Part shown: piece after piece, positions 1-10,051 of the stretch | How positions within the stretch are numbered: position 1 is the first letter of the stretch | Layout of the letters: every line of letters begins with the position of its first letter | NCBI GenBank assembly: GCA_036926295.1 | Contig: JAVFKF010000001.1 | Location: 35,996,001 to 36,060,000 of the forward strand | Direction: 5' to 3' | DNA from: Pachydiplax longipennis | Lineage: Eukaryota; Arthropoda; Insecta; Odonata; Libellulidae | DNA: 64,000 bases | Made by a program: the position numbers and the translations under genes | The notes under the pieces: model-generated | What the model was told of the DNA's origin: nothing | What the model saw: only the letters and a program-made list of their open reading frames with translations | The model's database searches: none

Positions 1-3000
1 ACTATGTCAAGCTAACACTGATCTTAAAATCATAAAAATTGAAATACATAAAACCTGTCATATGTAAGTCAAAAGAATTTGGTGCTTTAGTTAAAAGTAA
101 AATTGAGATTTAAGCATAATTACAGGATCAAAACAAAAATGATACTGTGCTTAAAAACAGGATTTAGCATTAGAAAACAGCACAAGAAAATTGTATGACT
201 GGTAAGAAATAGAGGCAAATTGGAAGAATATATGAAAAGACGCAAAATGTATGAGTAAAAACACAATTTACAGTTACGGAGAAATGATCTATTTGCTATA
301 ATTATAATTACTCTATGCACAGTACCACTTTTCTGTAAATATTTAAGGAGTTCAAGCTAATCTGTGCTTGTTAAATGCTTGGCTTAAGACAGTGATGCAA
401 TATACATTCATCTTAACACAGGGCTTTGGAATAATTAAATCGCATGGGAAAGTAATTTTTAAAGTAAATATGATTTGGATGAGGACAGTCATTGCAAATC
501 TCTTTGGACAATAGTGCTGCTTATTCACTGAAATTTTACTAATTTTTCTCCGAATCTGCAAAATGCTTCTTAGATTTTTGACCTTATACAAATTCTTTTT
601 CACTGAACAGTTATCTATAGCAGTGGACAATTTTCAATCGACATAGCATTTAGATCACACCACATTTCAACTAAAAGAAGACATTTGCTACTTATAGTCA
701 TAAGGGGTACCTTTTTCATTGCTTCTGTACATTCATTTCATTCCTTAAAGAAATTTTAAGTATTTTACTGCAAATTTTCTTCCAAAAGAAGGTTTCAAAA
801 CTTTGAACATAACATTTTAAAATACCTTATCACACTCAGCCAAAACAGGCAAGTTCTTCTCTCGTCTATCTTACAAATAGTAGAAACTTTAGAATTGCAC
901 CTGAATTGCCATCTTGAAGACAACAGAACTTGACACAATGATGTTACAAGAGAATGCAGGGGATAGGATAGGTCTGCTGAATGTGGTGATTCCTAGACAT
1001 TCAAAGATGAGAGTCCAAGACTGGAGGTAATCCGCAATCTTAAAATTGGGTGAGTTCCTTAAAATACACATATAGATCATTCATTCACATGATCAATTCA
1101 AACTAACAACACAAAAGCACAATGATAACCATTAACAAATCAAAGTTTTCTGAATACTTAAAAACTAAAAATTTCAAAATAATACATGAAAAAGTAATTT
1201 ACCAAAAGTTGTACAGTTTGTAAAGGACGAATCCACACTTTTCACTTGCAGTCATTACATTTTGGCCCCATGTGAGTTTGGATTCCAATAGCTGTACTTT
1301 ATTTTTGTGATTTTATGAAATATACATCGTATATATTCTCACATTCACTCCAGAACATACCTGCTTCAGCCATCTTGCTCCAACGTCCATGGCAAAATAC
1401 AGACAGACAACAACAACAGCATTTTACTTACATAAGAAAACAGAGTCACAGATCATTGCCTGTTGTGATTCTGCTTAGAGCGATTCATTTTTCACAACCA
1501 TTCAAAATTTTCCACATCAAAGCAGCCGATTATTTTTATTCTTCTTTTAAAAACTGCACATAGCTACATCCACTCTGGCCAATGAATGATCCTCTTCATT
1601 TGTTCAGAAACAAAAGGATTGAAGCACTGTCACTCTTTGCTTCTCACTTTCACAAAAGCAAATACACAAGTACTCACTCACTTTCTCTTTCAAACATATA
1701 ATCTAAGAAAACTCACTCATACTTGCAGATGCCATTTCATATAAATTAATTTCTCATCAGATACTTAATAAGAAAATATCCTTGCCACCAAAGCTTCATT
1801 CCTTCTTGTTTAGATCATTTCATCCATTCAAATCTTTGGGATGAACTATTCCTCTCTCTCAGTTAAGTTCACTCTGGAGGTTCTGTAATACCAAATAAAA
1901 TGAATTAATCCATCAAATCTGGATGATATGCTTCTTAGATGTTGTTATCAAAGAATTATGGGGATAAACATGTGGGTTTTATTATAGGATTATATTATAT
2001 CTAAAATTAAAGATTTTTTTCTAACAGTTCATTAAGCTACTTCACCATGATGAAAAAGAAATACTGCATTTTGTGATATATCATCCATAAAAGCATATGC
2101 AGTGAAAAATTATTTTGGTGCAAAACATTAAAAGAAAAATTTCATATTCATAAGCAACATGATGAATTTTAAAGAAGATTTGGGGAGAATTTGGATTATG
2201 TCATATAACTGTAATAATTGGATGAAATCAGTTCTTGTTGTAACCATTGTTTTCCTACTCAGAGATATTGGCTGAATGGTTAAGTCTACTGGGGGCTTAC
2301 CAACAGGTAGTCTTGAATATTGGCCTGAATGTCTCCAATCGTATGTTTTAAAATTTATGAAAGAATTTCTTTTAGAGCATTGTCAAAAATTTCATGAACA
2401 TCTATGCATTGAAATGAGGTTAAGATGAACATAATATTAATATGTTTGCATCCATGCAATAAAAACTAAATACTTTATGCTCAAAGTTTAAGGAATTGCA
2501 TTGAATTAAAACATTGGTTTCATAATTTCTGGAATGTTAAACTATAAGTAAAACGAGATCCTGGAATAGTACTAGTTGAGCTTCAAATATTTAAGTAAGT
2601 TCCCATTTTCACTAACTGAAAGCCCTAGTGTAATGCTTTTCAAAGCCATCCCCTTTTTCCATGAATACCCACCATACCATACGATTATTTAAGCCTGAAA
2701 TGATTTAGGATTATTAGATTAACATTAAGTGGGACACGAGGGCATGGAAGTCACTACCCAGACAGTGTGCATTTAAAACACTTCTATTTTAAGTTTAATA
2801 ACTTCAGTGATAACAAAAGTCAACAATTGTCAAAGGCCTTATGATGAAAGAGGACATTCCCAAGCCCGTATAGTAAAAGAACAACTGTTACCGTAAATTA
2901 GTTATAAATTTAATTTCGGGGTACATTTATTATATAAATTAGCTGTTACATGTTTTGCAACTTTTACACACTTCTTGACTTGACTTGATGATATATATTT

Positions 3001-3323
3001 AGAATTATCATTGTCTGTTATTTCATCTGTGATCATGATTATTAATTATAAGATATTTGATTTTAGAAATTTTTATATATTATTAATAATAAAATTATCT
3101 AAAGACCACATAAAAATAAAAATTTCATTTCATGCACAAATTACTAATGGCTGATTCAGCTTAGGGATTTGTTAAAATCAAACAGCAAGAGATTTTATGA
3201 TCAGAGTCTAGTACTCTGCAAAAATATGATGAACCTTTAAAAGGAACCATTATTTGATTGCAAGTAGTTTTAGAAGAAAGTTTCAGCAACCTGGGTCATC
3301 ATTAACATGGAAAAGCTATAAAA
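1..3323 (-). other. Probable 3' UTR / UTR intron / downstream flank; no coding exon seen
   Basis: There is no credible coding sequence on either strand; the short open frames are low-complexity. A possible 3' UTR acceptor on the minus strand is TTTGGTATTACAG with the exon starting at 1882 and running leftward. Below 1882 the sequence has somewhat more balanced composition than 1890-3300, compatible with a long UTR exon. This assignment is a guess from one splice motif and would need transcript evidence. CpG dinucleotides are sparse throughout. Confidence 0.3.
1298..1303 (-). terminator. Candidate polyadenylation signal AATAAA
   Basis: TTTATT on the plus strand gives AATAAA on the minus strand, within the possible terminal UTR exon. 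Several other AATAAA copies exist in this AT-rich stretch, so the choice is weak. Confidence 0.2.
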
Positions 3324-3344
3324 ACTCACCGTTCTAGCTTCCAC
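3324..3344 (-). other. Short 3' UTR segment ending at a consensus 5' splice site
   Basis: Directly after the TAG stop come 15 nt and then GTGAGT at 3324-3329 on the minus strand. This is an exact match to the strong donor form used elsewhere in this gene. If used, it places an intron in the 3' UTR. The stop lies 15 nt upstream of that junction, below the distance that normally triggers nonsense-mediated decay. Without use of this donor the UTR simply continues leftward. Confidence 0.45.
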
Positions 3345-3487
3345 CTATGTCCATGCCATCAAGGAGATGAGCACCAAAGCAAAAGTGAATTCGAAAAGTG
3401 GCTTGATGGCTGTTGCATCTCCAATACCTCTCATACCATTTCCTCCAGAGCTTGCAGCAGTCATTTCCAAATCCATCACTTCAGGTT
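3345..3487 (-). CDS. Last coding exon: stalk and GPI-anchor signal
   Basis: From the acceptor TTCCTTATCAG the exon reads (phase 1) E-P-E-V-M-D-L-E-M to a TAG stop at 3345-3347, giving 46 residues plus the split codon. A small-residue stretch A-A-S-S-G-G-N-G could contain the omega attachment site. It is followed by a polar spacer and a terminal hydrophobic segment (L-F-E-F-T-F-A-L-V-L-I-S-L-M-A-W-T) with no cytoplasmic tail. That layout is a GPI-attachment signal rather than a stable transmembrane domain, as known for klingon and Wrapper. The exon probably continues 15 nt past the stop to a strong donor (ACG|GTGAGT), so the 3' UTR may be spliced. Confidence 0.85.
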
Positions 3488-5079
3488 CTGATAAGGAAAT
3501 ATTTTCAAGAAATGTTAATGAAAACAAACCTTGACAATCTACAATGAGACACATACTAAAAAAGTAAGAGTCAACAATTATGGAATTCCTTTTCTTACAG
3601 ACTGGACCAAAGGTTATTTATTAACTGATGATGTAGCTTGTCAGAGTATTTAAAATTACACTTCATGATGTATGATCTCTCTGGTATAATTTTTTCACAG
3701 CAAAATGAAGCTCACTAATAGAATATACTGAAATTTATTTGATTATCTTGAAATATTCAAGCATGAAGTTTCAGTTTAATCACAGTTACACAGGTTACAC
3801 AGAGTGTAATCATGCCATCTGTTTAGTTTAGTTGTGCAGCTGTTGGTTTGTTTTCTAACAAAGATAGCAAATAAATCTCAATGTAGTACAACAAAAATAT
3901 TCCTCTTCCTCATATTTTAAAATTAATTGTGAAGTCATGCCCATTTGATGCTCAAGGAAAATACCAGTTGTTTGCTTTAAACTATGATCAAGTTCTTATT
4001 AAAATTTACAGTTAATATACAACTATTATGCTTTCAAATTTGAGAAATAAACACAATAATATAGAGAGATTTACTATGTTAATTTGGATTGATAGAGAGG
4101 AATGACAAGATTACAATGAAATATAACACCAGAAAAGCTACATATTGTATATTTTGTATACTTTAGTTCAGTAAAGGTAAAGGTTTAGCCTTCTTTTAAG
4201 AAAGCTTAAGAAAAATAAAGTTAATTTATATTTGAGCAAAGGTGATGAAGAATATTTATGGCTTCTCTGAAAATTATGACTATGATGTTGTAATTTGGGA
4301 ATTGAGAAAAATTAACCTTTTGTTGCTTTCAGTTGCAAGCTTTTCAATTTAGGAATTCAAACTTTATTAACATTAAAAAAATGCCTTATTATATGATTCA
4401 CTCATTGCTGGGAATTATTATTATGATTATATCAGTAAGACCTGTTAATTATTGTATAGAGAAGACATTTTAAGCAAGTGAATATACACTGCATGGTGAG
4501 CATGACACTGAAAAATTCTCCCATTCAGTATAAATTAAAGTGATTAGTAACTAATTCAGGGAACAAATTCAGGGTGTTAGATGAAAGATATATATCAAGT
4601 CATCTATGTTTCTAAGGATACCTGACCTATCTTGAGCCATCTGCTATAAATCAATGGCCGGTAAAAATCTAATATTCTCAAAAAATTGCTGTAAGAAACT
4701 TTTCTTAAAGCAAATTATTTCCTAAGTTTTTGAATAAAGTGTATTATACATATTATTAATATGGAAACAATACCATGGGAATAGATATATGAGCCCCTGT
4801 TATACACTATCCTGATTAATATATACATAGATATTTATACCAGACAGACAAAAATCTTTACATCGAAAAAATGCATTTTCCTAAAATATTAACGGAGATG
4901 ATTAATGTTCAAAGCTTGATCTTTCACATATACCCTTTGAAGTAAAATTAATTATGCCAAAACATGCACACTTTGATTCAGGTTTCTTGTGCAATTAAAA
5001 TGGATATAAAGAGGATTCAGAACAAACACAAACAGCAAAAAAAGGATTGAACAACTTAATAAGACAGTGTGAGACTGAC
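3488..5079. other. Intron between the microexon and the last exon
   Basis: AT-rich, CpG-poor intronic DNA of about 1.6 kb. I see no exon, RNA gene or recognisable repeat in it. Confidence 0.6.
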
Positions 5080-5124
5080 CTGAAAAAATGGCAGGATCTG
5101 GGGAAGACTCATGCAGTGAATTCT
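5080..5124 (-). CDS. Candidate 45-nt cassette microexon in the stalk before the GPI signal
   Basis: The minus strand has a T-rich acceptor (TTTGTCTTGCCAG), then 45 nt with no stop in the required frame, then a donor (TTTCAG|GTCAGTCTC). It is phase 1 at both ends. Placed between the FN3 exon (ending S-G) and the last exon it encodes E-N-S-L-H-E-S-S-P-D-P-A-I-F-S and the frame continues as E-P-E-V-M. Skipping it joins G-S to E-P-E-V-M with no frame change. The composition (Ser, Pro, acidic) suits an extracellular stalk between the FN3 domain and the membrane anchor. An exon this short cannot be proven by coding statistics, so the support is the splice-site pair and the phase match. Confidence 0.65.
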
Positions 5125-5378
5125 CTGGCAAGACAAATAAAGATAAAGGTGAAGCTGGTATTTATAAGTTTTGTTAAGATATAACATATATTGTTGATAG
5201 GGTTGCCAACTCATTAAAAGTTGAAATCAAATGTTTTCCTTTCAATGAGGCAGAAAATCTTGAGGAATTTGAGGATATCAAAACAATTTGCTGCATAGAA
5301 TTGGCCCTAAGCCACTGTACTGTAGAGAATCATTTAAAATATATCGTGACTTGAGATAGTTTCATAAATTTGTTAATG

Positions 5379-5456
5379 TTAATTTCCAGAAATCTTTAGA
5401 TATAAAAATACAAGCTTTAGCTTGTATCTCTATATCTAAAGATTTCTGGAAATTAA
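5379..5456 (-). repeat. 78-bp near-perfect hairpin in an intron
   Basis: The arms begin TTAATTTCCAGAAATC and end GATTTCTGGAAATTAA around a TTTA loop, with 37-bp arms. The two mismatched positions become G-U pairs in a minus-strand (sense) transcript, so host pre-mRNA could fold it end to end. It is too regular and tight-looped for a classical pre-miRNA. A small palindromic MITE or an endo-siRNA precursor fits better. Confidence 0.6.
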
Positions 5457-7030
5457 TATTATACTTTGGATTAAAAAGATAAGGTATGCAGTGATCATAG
5501 AAGAGTGAGATGATATTGTCAATGTCTAACAAGACTAAAGTTCATTTAGGAAATATGAAGTACAGATAATGTAAAAGTATTAGATAGGCAGAACAAAAAA
5601 TTAACTTTTTGGTCTTGAAGTCATTTTGTAATGTGAAACAGATAAAAATTTATAAAAATCCCTTCTGGGAACAAAACTTTAAGTAATGAAACATTTAAAA
5701 AGAAGACAAGATTGATTTTCAGGAGCAATAATGACAGCATAAGAGAATCATTCAGATATTCCATGACATCCTTCCCATAATAGAAGACTACTATGATCTC
5801 TTATTAGAATGACTACATAACAATTAATTAGAAAGGTAACTAATAATCCATCAAACAACTAGGCAAATGTTTACGACCTACAGAAAAGTGCTCTTATTAC
5901 GAAGGCCAAAGAATCTCAATGTAACTGTCGAAATGCAGAAGCCATCATTTGGGGAATCAAGGAGTTGGCAACCCTAATTGAAAATGTTAAGCTCACAACA
6001 CAAAGATTGGAATGTTATAATGAAGAAAAACATATAATAAAAGTTTTTACTTGAGTCAAAGAAATATCTTATATTTGTTAAGTTTTTAATTATATTCTCA
6101 TTGTTGTTTGGAATGTTGTTATCTATGATTAAATGTTGAAAATAATAATAAATTAGAATAGATGTTTTCTGTAATGCACTGTTTTATATGGATTGCATCA
6201 ATTGTGCATGCTTATATATTCACTAAAAAGGAATGATTAAATTGAAAAAACATGCTAATCTTTACACTAACAATGATATCAAAAGCAATTATAAAGTTAT
6301 GAGAAATGTAAGTATAAAGCAAATACAAAAAGCTTTCAGTAGTTTGCATAGTTCATTGAATGGGAAGAGTAAAGCAAAATTGATAAACTATTTATCAAGG
6401 TTGGGGAGTATATTTTAAGGAATGCATTTGTAAGAAGCACATATATCTAAAGAATTTGATTAATAAAGCGTTGAAGCATTCTAAAAGATATTCATAATGC
6501 TTTATGCTTAAATCAGAATGTCTTTAACACATCCACTCGAACATTTCCAGATTGTATGGTTACTTTTAGATATCAACATAATGTGTTTTCCATGGATGGC
6601 ACTAATGCATTCTACACATTTTTTCAGGTTCTCACTTCACTATTACATTGGTAACAGAGGATCTCAGGACATCTAAGTGGTTGCAAATCTTGTACACATA
6701 TCTTTCACCCTACTACTAATCTAATTGAAAATCAGTGAGATCTCGAACCATCCCATGAGTGAATTACTTAAAGTGCATAAGTGTAAGTACATACATATGA
6801 AGATATTTTTCATCTCTGCACAAAGAATATTTCTCTCTTAGTTTCTTTCCAAATTTTACTTTCAACATTTCTAAATTTATAACTAGTTATGTAAGATCAA
6901 ATGTTGTTCTTCATCAATATTTTATAATGAAAGAAATCTTAGGAGATTAACCTCTATATATCTATCTACAAGGCTACTCTCTAAAGGCAAGAATGTAATA
7001 GCCAGGATATAATAACTAGAATATATGTTT

Positions 7031-7109
7031 GGGCTCTCACATAGCCACATGAGCAACCCAAATGACTTCCGTGAAAGCAGTCCCAGATTCAATTCCTGGT
7101 GGAAGCCCA
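7031..7109 (+). mobile_element. tRNA-like sequence, possible SINE head or tRNA pseudogene
   Basis: A T-arm is visible at 7083-7099: CCAGA, loop TTCAATT (fits TTCRANY), CCTGG, with one mismatched stem pair. An A-box-like stretch TAGCCACATGAG begins at 7042, and the ends GGGCT (7031) and AGCCC (7104-7108) are complementary. The anticodon arm is not convincing and the acceptor stem is imperfect. It is more likely a decayed tRNA-derived SINE than a working tRNA gene. Confidence 0.3.
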
Positions 7110-8108
7110 CATGTGGGAAATCAGCTCAGTTGTCAAAGCATTTCCAACAATACTACTACAAGAATATGTTTGTAAACAGAGCCTAAGGCTTCTGAAATGA
7201 CTGTAGACTAAGTTAATAGAACCAATGTAATGAGGAAATGAGGAATGAGGAAATAATTGTTAAGGAAAGGGAACCTAACATGTTTGGAACATAAACTAAA
7301 ACCTCTCATGATATATTAGATCTTTTAATACCTTCCATTTATTTTTTCTAGAGCTTCATAGCTAAAATATTTCCTTTCTTTGTAAAAATACAGACTATTG
7401 TATCCATTTTCCAAAAGAATCCATAATCTCCCAAAACCATCATAATTTGAATCTCTATTTGAATAATTTGAATCTCTTTGAATTCTACAGGAATCAAAAC
7501 TTATCAAAAAAAAAACAAAACAAATCAAAACAGAAGTTATCTTTAAAAAAAATCTTGTTGGTAGTTAAAGATGGATAGTGGATAAATAAATATAAAAAGG
7601 TTGAAAAAGTGAGAGAAAAGTCAATGAAAAAAGTTACATGAAAATGAAATTGATTAAGTTAGTTAAGAAACAGTAAATGAAAGAGAGTTAATTGAGATAA
7701 TTTATAGGAACATATAACAGCCTAAAAGTAGGAGACATTAGAGTTTACAGCCCTATTAACTCCACTATGTCAGAAAATGAAGAGAAAATTTTACAAAGAC
7801 AATGACTTCAATTTCTAGTAGTTTGATAATCAAATAACAGGAAATATATTTTTAATGTGATCAAAATTTTGAACACGCCTGAATAATGTGCTTATGATTA
7901 TGTGGGATTTTTCCACAACCACCCATGAATAATGCTAGATTTTTTCTATTCCATTTTCCTTGTCTACAGAGATGAGATTAATTTGCAATCAGGAATCAAT
8001 AGCAATCCTTTATCAACAAGCTGAGGGGAACTGCCCTAGTGCAATATGCTTAACATACTTTCATGCATAACATGCATATTTTTATGGAGAAAAAGAAAGC
8101 TTTCATAC

Positions 8109-8436
8109 CAGAGCCGCGTATGGAAAAGGTGAACCTCTTTGATGGCTCCCCCCAGCCATATCGGTTTCTTGCTTGCACTTTTGCTTCGTAATTGTAGCCA
8201 GGCTCTAGGTCCTTGAGCATGAAGGAACCCCAGTGAGTGAAAGCATGGTTTTGGTTGTTGTGACCCTTATTGGCAGAGAGGGCTGACGAAGAGACCATGG
8301 CACCAATGGGGCTAGGCTGGACAATCATCATGTGCCAAGCTCCTCTTCCGTCACCAACATAGCTCATTCCCATGTGTCCTCTGCCATCTCCAAGGTGATT
8401 CCTCCCTCCATGCATGATTCCATAAGTGTCATTGTC
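8109..8436 (-). CDS. Exon: Gly/His/Met-rich loop and second half of the FN3 domain
   Basis: A 328-nt exon for residues 185-293 plus one base. It begins D-N-D-T-Y-G (phase 0) with an N-D-T glycosylation sequon. An unusual loop of about 50 residues follows, rich in Gly, His and Met, with two G-D-G-R-G blocks. The FN3 fold then resumes with W-G-S-F-M-L-K-D-L-E-P-G-Y-N-Y-E, V-Q-A-R-N-R-Y-G-W-G-E-P-S and R-F-T-F-S-I-R, the canonical E-F-G strand sequence including the tyrosine corner. The acceptor is CTTTCTCAG|GAC and the donor is GGCTCTG|GTATGA. The phase-1 exit fits both the microexon and the final exon, so either splice keeps the frame. The N-terminal half is less conserved-looking than the rest, but there is no frame break. 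Confidence 0.9.
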
Positions 8437-9923
8437 CTGAGAAAGAGAGAAAAGGGAGTGAGAAATGACAGCATCTATAGGAATAATTCAAACTTTTCAA
8501 TTGGTTATGTCGATCCCTTTTAGGGTAAGCAGACTAATGGCCACAAGCAATATGCAGTTGTAATGGATTCTCTGAAGAATATGAATGGAAAAGGAGGAGA
8601 CTTTAACTATTCAAAAATGTATTACAACAGCAGCATTAAACATATCCATGCCTAGTTTCATCCACAGGAAATTTTTATAGCTGTATAATCTTTACATTGC
8701 TTTGTCTGAATTGCTGCGAGATTAATGGAAACAAAAATACGTTGTTTATCCTATTCTCATTGGCTGCTTTTAAACAATTTTTTGAACTACAGAAGCGAAT
8801 GTTGCGCTCCAGAAGGGAGGGTTAATCATAAAGTGAGGCTTTTCTTAAACATTCTTCCCAAATTAATATCCAACTATTATAAGAGAGATTATATTGTCAT
8901 AAAAAAAGAATGGCTGCAGACAGAATATGGCACAGATGTGACCACACATAAGATAACAATGTTTTTTTTTCAACATGAAATACACCATATATTTCTGGAG
9001 GAAATCCAAATATAGCAGTTGCTTGATATTTTAAATATTACTTCTAAATTCACCCAAAGCCTTGTTTTACTTAGAAATCTGAACTTGAATAATCTAGTAC
9101 TTATTTCTGAACTGAGGAGTCTGTAGACTTTCAGATACAATGCCATTCATTTATTTTACTTATCTTTCATAACTTTCTTCCATGCTCTATTTTTTCATTG
9201 ATAAAACAGGCCTTTAAGGCTAACAATTTTAAAAGAACTATGTAAAAACTGTATAATAATAAATAAATAAGCATATAAATAAAATAAATATAAGCAAGCT
9301 TAACCCTAAAAAACACAATGTAAATATATTTAAATCTCTTAAACAAAAATACTTTTAAAACAAGTATAATCCACTATCACATTAAGAGACTGGATTAGGA
9401 TAGTTTGGCTAGTGTTTGATTGAAATAGACTAATTGATGATGATCAAAATAGCTAAAACTGGTGTACTATTGAGAATCGCTGCCTATTCAGAAAATACTA
9501 ATTTTTGGAGAATTTAAAAACTTCAACAATAAATAAAGAACTGCTTATGAAACGTTTGTTTCAATTTAAGAAACATAATTTTCCAAGATATTTTCCTCCT
9601 TCCTCTTCTTCAATTCTAAAATATGTATATCTAGCTTTGTTTCAAGAGTATATTCATTTGTGAAATTAAAAATTCTTCAGATAGATTCTGTTGTATTTGA
9701 AATCTTAAAGAAGAATTTACTGAGGATGGATATTAATCTGCCATTGTATAATTGGAAACTGCTAAGATGTGAGAGTAGCACTTATTAATCCATTAGAAAT
9801 AGAATATAGATAATTCTAACTCTTCCTCGACCCTCAATGAAAATGAACTGCTGTTCAATATCTTATTACCACTTCGCTTCGCTTTGACTGTTGCTGCCTT
9901 GGAGATGGTTGTAGCTCACTCAC
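8437..9923. other. Intron inside the FN3 domain
   Basis: About 1.5 kb between the two FN3 exons. It is AT-rich with A/T microsatellite-like patches near 9255-9300. No other features seen. Confidence 0.6.
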
Positions 9924-10051
9924 CGGCAGCTTCCTGTAGTACAGCTTATATTCTTCAACAGGTGAGTAAGAAACAACAGACCATGAGATGTTGTAGCTAT
10001 CACGATATCTGGAAAGAGGCTCACTGGTGAATTCAGCAGGGTTTGGCCTCC
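9924..10051 (-). CDS. Exon: first half of the fibronectin type III domain
   Basis: A 128-nt exon for residues 142 (split codon) to 184, starting G-R-P-N-P-A-E-F and ending Y-Y-R-K-L-P. It carries the FN3 B-strand tryptophan in Y-N-I-S-W-S-V-V (Trp 165), and E-Y-K-L-Y-Y-R-K as the C strand. N-I-S (Asn 162) is a possible N-glycosylation site. The acceptor is TTCTTTCAG and the donor is CTGCCG|GTGAGTGAGC. It enters in phase 1 and leaves in phase 0. The short G-R-P-x-P-A-E-F linker directly after Ig3 matches the arrangement expected for klingon/CG7166-type proteins. Confidence 0.9.

Larger units (their letters stand above)
5125..8108. other. Intron between the FN3 exon and the microexon
   Basis: About 3 kb of AT-rich, CpG-poor DNA. 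It contains the long hairpin at 5379-5456 and the tRNA-like segment at 7031-7109. No exon-like open frame with splice sites was found. Confidence 0.6.
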
